Notes: a model not told the origin generated them from the sequence alone. 64,000 nt of DNA from Prolixibacter denitrificans (GCF_003014495.1 NZ_PYGC01000004.1:1-64000), one strand, 5' to 3'. Counted from the stretch's first letter, positions 1-8,987 are shown. A program made the numbers and translations.

Positions 1-66
1 AGATCGGGTACACTCAAAAAAAGATGGAAAACCTATTATAAAAAACAAGTAAATTTAAATGTCTAA

Positions 67-270
67 CCTGTAAACTTTTTTCAGGACGATACACATCCCA
101 GCCTAGGTTATCAACCCAATTTCAATGCCGATCCTATCTACGTTTATGACATCCTTTACCTCGACGATAATGTGATGATATTAGGTGCACCTGAGCCTGG
201 AGCTGGCGGTTGGGGAGGAGCCTGGTTCTGGATATTCAAACGGAAAGGTTACACTTTCCCGGCCAATTAG
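67..270 (+). pseudogene. 3' remnant of a surface-protein gene (no start)
   Basis: An open frame runs from just after an in-frame TAA at 64-66 to a TAG at 268-270. It has no usable start codon before an internal ATG near 175. The translation is rich in aromatic and acidic residues and ends in a run such as GGWGGAWFWIFKRKG, the style of C-termini seen in Bacteroidota extracellular glycan-associated lipoproteins. It is followed at once by a strong terminator, as the end of a real gene would be. Upstream bases 1-66 hold stops in all forward frames, so this is either the 3' end of a gene broken near the window edge or a frameshifted gene. The family assignment is a guess; the remnant status is better supported. 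Confidence 0.35.
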
Positions 271-325
271 TCTCAGAATTTTTCCCGATAAGGAAGAAAA
301 ACATACATAAGAGATAAACTCTACT

Positions 326-364
326 CGCCGGTGTAAAGACTTCATTTTCACCGGCGTTTTTTTT
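326..364 (+). terminator. Rho-independent terminator
   Basis: A perfect 8-bp stem (CGCCGGTG paired with CACCGGCG) is followed by eight T residues. It lies 56 bases after the stop of the remnant at 67-270 and before the esterase gene. Confidence 0.85.
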
Positions 365-403
365 ATTTGTAATTTCATCAATCGCAAATCTTAGTTATAC
401 AAA

Positions 404-1819
404 ATGATAAAACTACAGCCAATGAAACGCATTCTTTTTCTACTTCTCATTATTATTCCGGCATTTACGATCGCTCAGCCGACTTTAAAGCTCCCGAACA
501 TTTTGAGTGACCATGCCGTGCTGCAGGCTTCTTCGAATGTAAAACTGTGGGGATGGGGGCACAGTACCGTCCCGGTGAAGATTGTTTGCAGCTGGAATCC
601 GACCGATACCATTACGGTGATGCCGAAGAAAAACTGGACCTGGAAAACTACCGTGAAAACCCCAAAAGCCGGCGGTCCATACACAATCTTCTTCAGCAGT
701 GGCAAAAAACAAATTACCATTCACGATATTTTAACGGGGGAAGTCTGGTTGTGTTCCGGCCAGTCGAACATGGAATTCAATTATAAGTGGGGTTCTATCG
801 ATACCGTAAATGTACAGAAGACCGCCAACCAGGAAATTCGCTTCTTCCAGTCTTCTCACTCCTATGCCGATTACCCGCAAGGAAATACAGATGGCGAATG
901 GAAAGTATGCGATGCCGCGTCGATGCCCAATTTCAGCCTCGTCGGGTATTTCTTCGGGCGAAAGCTGAATGCCCAATTGCACAAACCGGTCGGGCTGATT
1001 GGTTCGTACTGGGGCGGATCATGCGTGCAAGCCTGGACCCCGGAAGAGGCGTATAAAGGTAACAGCCAACTCCGGCAGGAAGCAGAAGACCTTCCGGCAG
1101 TCAGTTGGTCGCCGGTAGCACCGACCGTTATTTACAATGCCATGATTCACCCGATACTCAACTACAAAATTGCCGGAACCATCTGGTACCAGGGTGAGCA
1201 AAATACCGACAGGCCGCAGTACTACGGCGACCTGTTCAAAGCGATGATTACCAGCTGGCGGAAAGAATTCCACAACGATTTTCCGTTTTACTTTGTGCAA
1301 ATTGCCCCCTGGAGTGGTTACAGCGGTTTGAGTGGTGCCATTGTCCGCGAGCAACAGGCATCGGCATTGAGCCTCCCAAAAACCGGAATGGCTACGGTTG
1401 GCGATTTGGTTGATGATGTCACGAACATTCATCCCAAATCAAAAAAACCGGTTGGTGACCGGTTGGCGAACCTGGCCTTGAAAGAAGTGTACGGGTTTGA
1501 TAAACTGGAACCGTATCAGCCACAGTTTGCCTCGATGAACATCAAAGGAAACAAGGCTTTCATTACGGTTAAATCGATTGGAAAACTGACCGTGAAGGGG
1601 AGAACCATCGAGAGCTTTCAGGTTGCCGGAAGCGACCAGCACTTCTATCCGGCCCAGGCCAAACTGAAGAAAGACGGAACGATTGAAGTGTTTTCGAAGC
1701 AAGTAAAACACCCTGTGGCTGTTCGCTATTGTTATACCAATGGCGGCATGCCCAATCTGTTCGACACGAATGGCCTTCCTCTGGAACCTTTCCGGACCGA
1801 TAATTGGAAAGTAAAATAA
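404..1819 (+). CDS. Sialate O-acetylesterase family protein
   Basis: A 471-residue secreted SGNH-type esterase that would remove O-acetyl groups from sialic acids or plant polysaccharides. An N-terminal signal peptide is visible (MKRILFLLLIIIPAFTIAQ, residues 7-25). The start could be ATG 404 or, equally well, ATG 422, which begins directly at the signal peptide. Block I, with the catalytic serine, is LCSGQSNMEF around residue 117. A second conserved block is IWYQGEQNT around 260, and the Asp/His block is DDVTNIHPKSKKPVGDRLA around 340. The length is near the shorter family members. It stands alone, with a terminator on each side. In Bacteroidota such genes usually belong to glycan-utilisation loci; the remnant upstream could be what is left of a neighbour. 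The substrate cannot be read from the sequence. Confidence 0.88.
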   Translation: MIKLQPMKRILFLLLIIIPAFTIAQPTLKLPNILSDHAVLQASSNVKLWGWGHSTVPVKIVCSWNPTDTITVMPKKNWTWKTTVKTPKAGGPYTIFFSSGKKQITIHDILTGEVWLCSGQSNMEFNYKWGSIDTVNVQKTANQEIRFFQSSHSYADYPQGNTDGEWKVCDAASMPNFSLVGYFFGRKLNAQLHKPVGLIGSYWGGSCVQAWTPEEAYKGNSQLRQEAEDLPAVSWSPVAPTVIYNAMIHPILNYKIAGTIWYQGEQNTDRPQYYGDLFKAMITSWRKEFHNDFPFYFVQIAPWSGYSGLSGAIVREQQASALSLPKTGMATVGDLVDDVTNIHPKSKKPVGDRLANLALKEVYGFDKLEPYQPQFASMNIKGNKAFITVKSIGKLTVKGRTIESFQVAGSDQHFYPAQAKLKKDGTIEVFSKQVKHPVAVRYCYTNGGMPNLFDTNGLPLEPFRTDNWKVK

Positions 1820-1828
1820 CATCTTTTC

Positions 1829-1861
1829 AGACCTTCAGGGTTTTAAAAACCCTGAAGGTCT
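1829..1861. terminator. Bidirectional terminator between convergent genes
   Basis: A perfect 16-bp inverted repeat (AGACCTTCAGGGTTTT and its complement) has only one base between the arms. It sits between the plus-strand esterase stop and the minus-strand DUF6261 stop, with T-rich sequence on either strand. Confidence 0.85.
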
Positions 1862-1868
1862 CTTTTCA

Positions 1869-2525
1869 TTAAAACCGGCTAACTTCCACTTCCAGTTGTT
1901 TCACCAGTTCGTTCAAACCGCTGTTCCCGGTTACTTCGGCCTGCATCGGCAGAAAGGTGAGCAGTTTGCGCAGGGCTTCCTCCAGACGGGGACGGACCGA
2001 TGTGGCAGCATCCACTTCATCGGCATTCGATTTTTGTGCGTTATAAGCCCGCAGCGTGGTTTCGAAATCGGTGTTGGCATCCTTCAGCAACGACAGCCAT
2101 TCATCGGCGTGCATGGCAGCTAAATCGTCGGTAAACCCCGATTCGAGCGTCTCGGTTAAATTATGGATAATAGCCGACTCCGCTTCATAGCTCTGCTTAA
2201 CGACCTGCTTCCCGTACTTATCAATCTCGTTCAAAATGGGTGTTGCCTTTGCCCCCAGTAACGGGTGCCGCAGGTAGTTCTTCACATGAATACGCAGGGC
2301 CGACCATATCCGGTCGCGGAAACTGTCTTTTTCCGCAATCTCGGCAGCACTTAGCACCGACTTTTCCATTGCGGCTTTGTATTCGGCATAAGCTTCCTCA
2401 AAGCGGCCAAAGTAAAAGTCGATACCCATTTCTTCGGTTTTCACCGATAAAATCAATTCATAAATCCGTTTACACAAGGTAAACAGGACGTTGTTCTTCA
2501 AACCTGATAATGCAATTTCAATCAT
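1869..2525 (-). CDS. DUF6261 family protein
   Basis: A 218-residue soluble protein with no signal peptide and no membrane segment. It is predicted to be almost entirely alpha-helical, with heptad-like stretches (for example ESAIIHNLTETLESGF and RPRLEEALRKLLTFLP). The layout matches the Bacteroidota family DUF6261, whose function is unknown. It is monocistronic, convergent with the esterase gene and separated from it by a bidirectional terminator. Its upstream region contains the 41-bp tandem repeat, so any promoter lies between about 2526 and 2604 or has to read through the array. No catalytic motif could be recognised. Confidence 0.6.
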   Translation of the reverse strand: MIEIALSGLKNNVLFTLCKRIYELILSVKTEEMGIDFYFGRFEEAYAEYKAAMEKSVLSAAEIAEKDSFRDRIWSALRIHVKNYLRHPLLGAKATPILNEIDKYGKQVVKQSYEAESAIIHNLTETLESGFTDDLAAMHADEWLSLLKDANTDFETTLRAYNAQKSNADEVDAATSVRPRLEEALRKLLTFLPMQAEVTGNSGLNELVKQLEVEVSRF

Positions 2526-2604
2526 AATTCTAATTGTTTTTATTGAAGTTTGGTTATATACTAATCGGGATGTTATTCCCGATCACTGTTTTCAGTGCAA
2601 CCTC

Positions 2605-2861
2605 CCCTCCGGAACATTGCCGGAAAAAATCGGCAGCTCATCCGACCCTCAGGAACGTTGCCGGAAAAAACCGGCAGCTCATCCGCCCCTCAGGAACGTT
2701 GCCGACAAAAACCGGCAGCTCACCCGACCCTCAGGAATGTTGCCGACAAAAACCGGCAGCTCAACCGACCCTCAGGAACGTTGCCGGAAAAAATCGGCAC
2801 CTCATCCTACCCTCAGGAATGTCGCCGACAGAAATCGGCAGCTTATCCGACCCTCCGGCGA
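2605..2861. repeat. Tandem repeat, six 41-bp units plus a partial copy
   Basis: Units begin at 2605, 2646, 2687, 2728, 2769, 2810 and, incomplete, 2851, so the period is exactly 41 bp. Each unit starts CCCTCMGGAA and holds a short hairpin GCCGnnnnnnnnCGGC with an A-rich loop. The arms are constant in all six units while the fifth stem position varies (G-C, G-T, A-T or A-C). As 41 is not a multiple of three and all three forward frames are open through the array, the reading frames there are an artefact, not genes. The array lies in the 910-bp gap between the divergent DUF6261 and DUF4861 genes. Confidence 0.95.
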
Positions 2862-3435
2862 GTCAAAAACACAAGATGCCGGTATATCCGGTTGATTTTG
2901 GCTATCGTTTTATCTATAGCTTTTTCAAAGCCGGGTTATGCGCCGATCGTTCTCTCTTGTTACCACGAAAAACTACATGCTAAGTTGTCTGTCCCATGCC
3001 GGCGGGTTTGCCGGCTCTTCAAAATTTCAACAATCAACTTAAGTATTATATCGTTAAGAATCAATTAAAATAGAGGACATGCAGGGCCCATATGGTATCC
3101 GGCTACCGCGAAAAATACCGCAATGCTATGTATCGCCGGTCAATATTCGACTCTTTCGGGCTACCGGATAGGTATTATATCACGGTTTGTTAACCGGAAC
3201 GATACCGTACCCGGATAGCGATTTCCCGGTAGGAGAATTCACCGGAAGGTGTACCACTTTTCGTGAAATGAATGAGACGAAGATGTAATTTATACACTTT
3301 CTCCCCCCACAATGGCCCGAAAATTCTACCTTTATGACTCCGGAATTTTTTATCATGCCCCTGAAAGCCGATCACGCTTTGTGACATAGTCAACACTAAA
3401 AAAGATAAACGGAACCGATAATACAATTCAAACAG
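2862..3435. other. Intergenic region, no gene seen
   Basis: About 570 bases between the tandem array and the DUF4861 gene. No credible coding frame is present. Short CCGG-centred motifs (ACCGG/CCGGT) recur irregularly between 3100 and 3255, and a GCCGGC...GCCGGC inverted pair lies near 3000. The region presumably holds the promoter of the lipoprotein gene at 3436. Confidence 0.6.
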
Positions 3436-4644
3436 ATGAAAATCAATCGACAAAAAAAACTGATTTACTGGCCGCTACTCTCTCTGTTCCTGTTAGCAGG
3501 TTGCAACTCAAACACGGTCCTCAAAAAAGAAGTTCACGTGAAGAATACGCTGGATTTCAACCGCATTTCGGAAACGGTATCCATTCCCATGACGAAACTA
3601 AAAGATTTAACGGCTAAGTATTCGCCGAAAGATCTTTTGGTGCTGGATCCGTCGAGCGGAAATTACCTGGTTCGGCAGCTGATTGACGAAAACCAGGATG
3701 GTCAACCCGACGAACTGCTTTTCCAGGTGAGCATCAAAGCCAACGAAGAAAAAACGTACCAGATTATTGGCAGAGAAAACGGTGCCGAAGAACAACCACA
3801 CAGCAAATACACGACCTTCTCCAGGTTCGTTCCCGAACGAATTGATGACTACGCCTGGGAGAACGATAAAGTAGCTTTCCGGACATTTGGGCCAAAAGCA
3901 CAGCAACTTACCGAAGAACACAAGCCCGGCGGCACACTAACCAGTGGTATCGACTTGTGGTTTAAGCGAGTTAAATACCCGATTATTGATGAATGGTACG
4001 CAGGCGCCGTCGATAGTGTCGATTACTATAACGTTGATCGTGGAGAAGGATGCGATGCCTACCATGTTGGCTCGAGTCGCGGCGATGGGGGTATTGGCGT
4101 TTGGCAAGATGATAGCCTGCATGTTTCGAAAAATTTTGTCAGCTACAAGACCATTGCCCGGGGACCAATTCGTGCCCTTTTTGAGTTGACCTATGCACCG
4201 TGGAGTGAATACAGGATTCACGAAACAAAACGAATTTCACTCGATTTGGGCTCGAACTTCTCCAAATTTGTTGTATCGCTGAAACCCGAAAAACCGGTTC
4301 CCAATATCACCATCGGTATCTCGATGCACGAGCGCAAAGGCGAGGTCAAACTGGAGCCGAAAGAAGGCTGGTTCCGTCAGTGGGAAAAAGGAGCCGACTC
4401 CTTTGTCGGCGAAGGTGTCGTGGTTAATTCGGCTCGCGTGGACAGCGCCTTTACCCATATCTCACCAACCCCGGACCAAAGTCAGATTATGGTCGTTACG
4501 CAGCCTAACGATTCGGTACTTACTTACTATGCCGGGTTTGCATGGGTGAAAAGCGGACAGGTAAAGTCGGTTGAAGGCTGGGACGCTATGCTACAAAAAC
4601 AGGCTGAACGCATTCTGCATCCACTGGAAGTGACAATTCAGTAA
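3436..4644 (+). CDS. DUF4861 domain lipoprotein
   Basis: A 402-residue lipoprotein. The signal peptide ends in a clear lipobox, LLAGC, with the lipidated Cys at residue 23. The rest is a beta-rich domain matching DUF4861, a family found near polysaccharide-degradation genes in Bacteroidota. Recognisable stretches are ENDKVAFRTFGPKA around residue 142, DEWYAGAVDSVDYYNVDRG around 185 and GGIGVWQDDSLHVSKNF around 218. Members are often found with pectin or uronate catabolism genes, but nothing in the immediate neighbourhood confirms that role. The gene is monocistronic and ends at a bidirectional terminator shared with the mevalonate operon. Enzymatic activity is unknown. Confidence 0.75.
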   Translation: MKINRQKKLIYWPLLSLFLLAGCNSNTVLKKEVHVKNTLDFNRISETVSIPMTKLKDLTAKYSPKDLLVLDPSSGNYLVRQLIDENQDGQPDELLFQVSIKANEEKTYQIIGRENGAEEQPHSKYTTFSRFVPERIDDYAWENDKVAFRTFGPKAQQLTEEHKPGGTLTSGIDLWFKRVKYPIIDEWYAGAVDSVDYYNVDRGEGCDAYHVGSSRGDGGIGVWQDDSLHVSKNFVSYKTIARGPIRALFELTYAPWSEYRIHETKRISLDLGSNFSKFVVSLKPEKPVPNITIGISMHERKGEVKLEPKEGWFRQWEKGADSFVGEGVVVNSARVDSAFTHISPTPDQSQIMVVTQPNDSVLTYYAGFAWVKSGQVKSVEGWDAMLQKQAERILHPLEVTIQ

Positions 4645-4669
4645 ACAAATAAGCAACAAAAAATTAGAG

Positions 4670-4715
4670 ATGTACCGTTGGTAGCCGAAGAAGCACCGAT
4701 GGTACATTTTCTTTT
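4670..4715. terminator. Bidirectional terminator at the end of the mevalonate operon
   Basis: A 13-bp stem (ATGTACCGTTGGT against ACCGATGGTACAT, two G-T wobbles) is followed by TTTTCTTTTT. It lies between the plus-strand DUF4861 gene and the minus-strand mevalonate kinase gene, and its T tract abuts the kinase stop. Confidence 0.75.
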
Positions 4716-5671
4716 TAAGAAGGGAACCCGTTTCCGTCCACACTTTCGGGAATCATTTCGACAAAAAGACAACTGATTTCCCTTTCCCGGAAATATTTCT
4801 CGGTTGCAATGCGATTTTTGGTAAAACCAAGCAGATAACCACCGCCTCCCGAGCCACACAGCTTTAACGTAAAATCATCAGTTTCCAGCCCATACCGGAA
4901 ATGCTTCCGGAACTCCACCGGAATCATGGGACGAAAATAGTCGAGCTGAAAACGGGAAATACGTTGCAGAACCGCCTGAACCGGATCGGTTTGAGCATGC
5001 AATAGAGCGTCTACCAGTTCATCAATACCGCTTACTAATTCTTCCTCGAAAACTTCCCGAAAATCGGGCCGCTGATGCTGTTCCATAAACCAGTTAACCA
5101 AATCGCCGGTTCCACCCTGCTGTCCGCTGTCAATTAGGAATACAGCATATTCATCGAAGAATTTTTCAGGCCAACCGGCTTCTACGCTGATTTTATCGCG
5201 GCTTTCGATCCAAACAGGCTTTTGTACGTACGACACCAACGGATCCAGTCCAGAGCTGGTTCCGTGATAAAACGACTCGATAACCGCCATTTGACTCCGT
5301 ATCTCCGGCAACGTCTCTTCTTCCGTATCCTGACCATACCGATGATACAAAGCAGCTGTTAAAGCGCCGGAACTGCCCACTCCGTATTGATTGGGAATAT
5401 TTGATTGAAAATAAAGTCCGGTAGCCAAATCATCCCGGAAGGAAGTCAAATTTAAGAAGACCGGTGCTGCTGCATTTTTCTCCAGGAAACCAAGCAATTC
5501 CGCCAAATGTTGGTTGGAAATATGAGCCGCCTCTTTCTCGGCCGGACTCATTTTCCCGACAGGAAAGGCTAACTGGCCACCGTATAAATTAAACGGAAGC
5601 GCCAGTCCTTTCGAGCCCGTAATAATGCTGTACTCGCCGAATAGTAATATTTTTGCCGGGAAACGCTTCAT
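4715..5671 (-). CDS. Mevalonate kinase (GHMP family)
   Basis: A 318-residue cytosolic kinase that phosphorylates mevalonate. The GHMP motifs are in order: PAKILLFGEYSIITGSKGLA at residues 5-24, the Gly-rich ATP loop YGVGSSGAL around 97, the SSGLDP segment with the expected catalytic Asp around 138, and CGSGGGGYLLGF around 271. Length and motif spacing fit the short bacterial mevalonate kinases. It is the last gene of the nine-gene minus-strand operon, and its start overlaps the stop of the decarboxylase gene by 4 bp (ATGA type), which suggests translational coupling. Because the operon contains two GHMP kinases and the pathway needs two kinase steps, either one could in principle take phosphomevalonate. 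This one looks more like mevalonate kinase. Confidence 0.8.
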   Translation of the reverse strand: MKRFPAKILLFGEYSIITGSKGLALPFNLYGGQLAFPVGKMSPAEKEAAHISNQHLAELLGFLEKNAAAPVFLNLTSFRDDLATGLYFQSNIPNQYGVGSSGALTAALYHRYGQDTEEETLPEIRSQMAVIESFYHGTSSGLDPLVSYVQKPVWIESRDKISVEAGWPEKFFDEYAVFLIDSGQQGGTGDLVNWFMEQHQRPDFREVFEEELVSGIDELVDALLHAQTDPVQAVLQRISRFQLDYFRPMIPVEFRKHFRYGLETDDFTLKLCGSGGGGYLLGFTKNRIATEKYFREREISCLFVEMIPESVDGNGFPS

Positions 5672-6744
5672 TTAATTTCCTCTTTATAGGGGCCTTCGCC
5701 AATTTCATCATCAATCCATTGCTTGTTTTCACAGAACGGAAGCAACTCCTCCTGAATAAATTGTTGCACCATCTCTTTGTCTTCGTCGCGATAAAGCAAA
5801 TGCACGTTGGGGCCGGCATCCAACGTAAAACAAACCATCAAGCCTGTTTTTTCGCGAAAAGCGCGAACCGCATTGATAATCTGAAGCGATTCGGGTTGCA
5901 ACAACAAACCGTCCTGCGAGGAGGTCATCAGTAAACCATGCAACGACAATGCTTCACTCTCCACCACTTCAACAAAGGTCTTCTCATCTCCGTTCTGGAG
6001 CGCCAGCATCATACAGTTCAGGTGTTTCCGGGCCTGACGGTAACGACCTTCCGCAAAAGGATGATTGCTCATCAATCCATGACCAGCAGAACTTGAAACT
6101 TTCTTCCGGTCGGAATTAACAATCAAAATGGCATCCCGCAAATTTTGCCATTGTTCGGGAATGTCCTGCTCCAAAGGCGACGCATATCGGTCGGAAGAAT
6201 CGGGCAACAAACCGTCTTCCCCCCAGGTGACCCAACCGCCATACACCGAGCGACAGGCACTCCCCGACCCTAACCGGGCCAGATGCGACGCACGACGAGA
6301 CAAATCCTGTGTAGGAGGTTTTCGCAGTCCCATCTTTTTTTCCATATCGACTAAACAGAGCGTAATCGCACTCATCGAAGACGCCGAAGAAGCAATTCCG
6401 GTTGAGTGCGGAAAGGTGTTCGTACTTTGAAATTCCAGCTCAAGGCTTGTTAAATAGGGCATCTCCGGGAGTAATCGCCGTAAATAATTAGCCACTTTCC
6501 TTTCGAAAGCCTCATTCCGCTCTCCATCGAACCAATAAGCAACTTTCAAATCCTCGGAATCCGGCACGGGTTCATCAAGCCTCCGGTAACGAAGCTTTGT
6601 TTTAGTGACCGAATTCTTCAACGTCAAACTCAACGACGGGTTATTGGGCAATTGCTCGCCATGCTTTCCCCAATATTTAATCAAGGCAATATTTGAAGGA
6701 CTAACCCACGTAGTCTCTTTCCAGTCACTCTTTTTATCAGCCAT
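5668..6744 (-). CDS. mvaD: Diphosphomevalonate decarboxylase
   Basis: A 358-residue ATP-dependent enzyme that converts mevalonate 5-diphosphate to isopentenyl diphosphate. The diagnostic N-terminal motif SNIALIKYWGKH is at residues 17-28. It is followed by PNNPSLSLTL around 34, the ATP/substrate loop STGIASSASS around 115, SGSACRSVYGGWVTWGE around 158 and the C-terminal FTLDAGPNVHLLY around 315, where the Asp is the expected catalytic base. The length is slightly longer than the usual 320-330 residues because of an extended C-terminus. It overlaps mevalonate kinase by 4 bp and the GHMP kinase gene upstream by 8 bp. This gene makes it certain that the organism uses the mevalonate route here rather than the MEP route at this locus. 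Confidence 0.93.
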   Translation of the reverse strand: MADKKSDWKETTWVSPSNIALIKYWGKHGEQLPNNPSLSLTLKNSVTKTKLRYRRLDEPVPDSEDLKVAYWFDGERNEAFERKVANYLRRLLPEMPYLTSLELEFQSTNTFPHSTGIASSASSMSAITLCLVDMEKKMGLRKPPTQDLSRRASHLARLGSGSACRSVYGGWVTWGEDGLLPDSSDRYASPLEQDIPEQWQNLRDAILIVNSDRKKVSSSAGHGLMSNHPFAEGRYRQARKHLNCMMLALQNGDEKTFVEVVESEALSLHGLLMTSSQDGLLLQPESLQIINAVRAFREKTGLMVCFTLDAGPNVHLLYRDEDKEMVQQFIQEELLPFCENKQWIDDEIGEGPYKEEIK

Positions 6745-7672
6745 ATGAAATCATTTCGTTAAACGGAAGAACGGTTTCATATCCCCGCTCTCCAAACCAT
6801 TTTCTCACTTCCTCTTCCGGCCACTTAGTCGCTGCCAGAATGAAATCGCCTCCCCATGCTCCCAACGACTTGATACACCCCTCAAAATCGGAAAAGAGTC
6901 TTTCCTTCACAGGAATTTGCCCTGTCATTCCGCCGACCAGCTTTTCATGCTCATCCATCAAGGCACAAAAGCTATCCAAATCATCAGCCGCAGCAGCTTC
7001 GCCTGCAATCGACGAAATTCGCTTCAGTATCATTTCATCAACAGTTAACCCGGCAAACGCGTTTACTGCCTGCTTCGAATTTTTCTTTTCATTCAGGTAC
7101 ACCAACCACAAATTAGCTCCAAACGAAGGCCTGAATTTCGCGGAAATTACTTCGGGCAAATTATTCACCCTTCGATACAAAATCGGCCCTTTCGAACGGG
7201 CGCACGCGACATCGTAGCCGGAACTGTGAAAGACTAGTCCATTTAACCGAAACGGGTCGCATTTGGCCCAATCGGCAATATTGGAAACCAATGAACTACT
7301 GGAACCCAATCCCCACTCGGGAAGAAATTCAAGGGTCGACCTGGCTTGCAAAGCTTCTTCCCTTTCCAGGAAACCAGCATGCAGTTTTCGGGCGGTCAGG
7401 AAAAGTTCCTTCAAAACACCGGCTTTCTGGCTATCTGTAGCTGAAATAACATCCAATGCGGGTAAACTAAAACGCGCTTCGAACCACTTCCCGGAAGGCG
7501 AAATACTTTCCCATGATAAAACGCCGGGTTCATTTCCTTCTAACACTTCCAGGTATTGCCCCAACCTGGAAGGAAGAGCCAACGCCTGCGCACCACGAAG
7601 CACAGCATATTCACCCGTCAGCAACAATTTGCCGCGGGAATAAAATACTCTTGTGTTGGTTGTTTCAGCCAT
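6737..7672 (-). CDS. GYDIA-type GHMP kinase, candidate phosphomevalonate kinase
   Basis: A 311-residue GHMP-fold protein. Motif 1 is YSRGKLLLTGEYAVLRGAQA at residues 10-29, the ATP loop is WGLGSSSSLV around 121, and the family signature appears as SSGYDVACARSKGP around 152 (GYDVA in place of the usual GYDIA). A reduced third motif, LGAWGGDFIL, occurs around 271. The family is conserved in Bacteroidota and its reaction has not, as far as I know, been established. Here it sits between HMG-CoA reductase and diphosphomevalonate decarboxylase, overlapping both by 8 bp. The operon otherwise lacks a phosphomevalonate kinase, so this role is the natural inference. The family call is firm; the reaction is inferred from context only. 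Confidence 0.75.
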   Translation of the reverse strand: MAETTNTRVFYSRGKLLLTGEYAVLRGAQALALPSRLGQYLEVLEGNEPGVLSWESISPSGKWFEARFSLPALDVISATDSQKAGVLKELFLTARKLHAGFLEREEALQARSTLEFLPEWGLGSSSSLVSNIADWAKCDPFRLNGLVFHSSGYDVACARSKGPILYRRVNNLPEVISAKFRPSFGANLWLVYLNEKKNSKQAVNAFAGLTVDEMILKRISSIAGEAAAADDLDSFCALMDEHEKLVGGMTGQIPVKERLFSDFEGCIKSLGAWGGDFILAATKWPEEEVRKWFGERGYETVLPFNEMISYG

Positions 7673-8987
7673 TGGTATTCCTGATGTGGTTCAGGTATTT
7701 TTCCACTTCTGCGTAAGCGATATTTTTATCACTGAAATATTGAGTGCATTTGCTTTTTTCTTCTGCCGTTGCTCCCAACTGATTCAGAATGTTGGTTAGG
7801 TGCATTTTCATGTGCCCTTGCTGAATGCCGACCGTTGTGAGCGATGCAACAGCCGCAAAATTATTAGCCAAACCAGCTGCCGCTGCAATCATCATCAATG
7901 TTTTTGCATCGGGATTCTCCAACAGTTCCAGCGCCAGCTTGGAAACCGGATGTGCTTTGGTCAGGCCGCCCACGGTTCCAAGTGCCAAAGGAAGCCGCAG
8001 TGTGTAACGAAACCGGTCACCGTCGATTTCGGCAAACGTCAGGCTGCGGTAATTTCCATTAGAAGCCGCAAATGCATGACCACAAGCCTCAACCGCCCTC
8101 CAGTCGTTTCCGGTAGCTAACACAACAGCATCGACGCCATTGTAAATGCCTTTGTTATGCGTTACTGCCCGCGATACATCCAATTGTGCAATTTGGCTGG
8201 CCATTTCAAATTTCCGGGCAAACTCTTCCGGCTTCAATTTTCCGCTAAACGGAGCCAGTTCGTCGATATCACATTCCACCCAACATTCCACCAGACTATC
8301 GGGCGTGTAGTTCGATAAAATCGACATGATGACACTCGCCTCGCCGTTTGTTTCCGAGTTATTCAACTCATCGACTAAAACTCCCGCCATGGTTTCCAGG
8401 CACGAATTGATGAAATTTGCACCCATCGCGTCGGCTGTTTCAAAGGAAACATCTGCCTGGTAATAATTGGCCAATTCACTGGTTTTGTCGACCAATTCGA
8501 CTGCGATGATTCCACCGCCTCGCTTCCGCATGCGAGCCGTTAAATCATGTGTAGCAGCCAGCATTTTCTCTTTCAGAAACGGGAAAGCAGCCTTCAAATC
8601 TTTCGATTCTCCGGACCAGGAAAAATGCACTTGCCCTTTTTTGACCATTCCGGATACGCGGGCCTGAAAACCACCTCGCGAAGCCCAGAACTTGGCAGCC
8701 CTGGACGCAGCAGCAATCACCGAACTCTCTTCAATCACCATCGGAACGATGTATGATTGACCGTTCACCACTACGTTGGGAACGACGCCCATGGGCATAA
8801 AGAAGTTCGTCAGGAAATTTTCGCTAAACTCTTCGAAAAGTGCTTGAGTTGACGGATTTTGATGCAAGAAATTATCAAGCACCGACCGGGAAGCCTCATC
8901 AAGTCCCAGCCGGTCCCATATTAAATCGATTCGTTGCGACCGGTTCAGTTTGGAAAAGCCACTGATAATCCGTTCGTTTTTCGTCAT
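7665..8987 (-). CDS. mvaA: Hydroxymethylglutaryl-CoA reductase, class II
   Basis: A 440-residue soluble enzyme that reduces HMG-CoA to mevalonate. There is no membrane anchor, and the length fits the bacterial class II enzymes. Key motifs are VPMVIEESSVIAAAS with the catalytic Glu around residue 86, DAMGANFINSCLET around 186, HNKGIYNGVDAVVLATGND with the catalytic Lys around 260, GTVGGLTKAHP around 345, and the C-terminal GIQQGHMKMH carrying the catalytic His around 390. All expected active-site residues are visible. It overlaps the isomerase gene by 4 bp and the GHMP kinase gene by 8 bp. Its substrate is exactly the product of the hydratase encoded earlier in the same operon. The direction here is taken to be biosynthetic because kinases and decarboxylase follow. 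Cofactor preference (NADH or NADPH) cannot be read. Confidence 0.93.
   Translation of the reverse strand: MTKNERIISGFSKLNRSQRIDLIWDRLGLDEASRSVLDNFLHQNPSTQALFEEFSENFLTNFFMPMGVVPNVVVNGQSYIVPMVIEESSVIAAASRAAKFWASRGGFQARVSGMVKKGQVHFSWSGESKDLKAAFPFLKEKMLAATHDLTARMRKRGGGIIAVELVDKTSELANYYQADVSFETADAMGANFINSCLETMAGVLVDELNNSETNGEASVIMSILSNYTPDSLVECWVECDIDELAPFSGKLKPEEFARKFEMASQIAQLDVSRAVTHNKGIYNGVDAVVLATGNDWRAVEACGHAFAASNGNYRSLTFAEIDGDRFRYTLRLPLALGTVGGLTKAHPVSKLALELLENPDAKTLMMIAAAAGLANNFAAVASLTTVGIQQGHMKMHLTNILNQLGATAEEKSKCTQYFSDKNIAYAEVEKYLNHIRNTNG

Noticed and set aside
2605-2861. Possible CRISPR array or coding region in the 41-bp repeats
   Set aside because: Repeats are contiguous with no unique spacers and no cas genes are near. 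The period is not a multiple of three and all three forward frames are open, which is a repeat artefact.
3100-3255. Series of CCGG-centred motifs as an operator array
   Set aside because: Spacing is irregular and the flanks are not conserved between copies.
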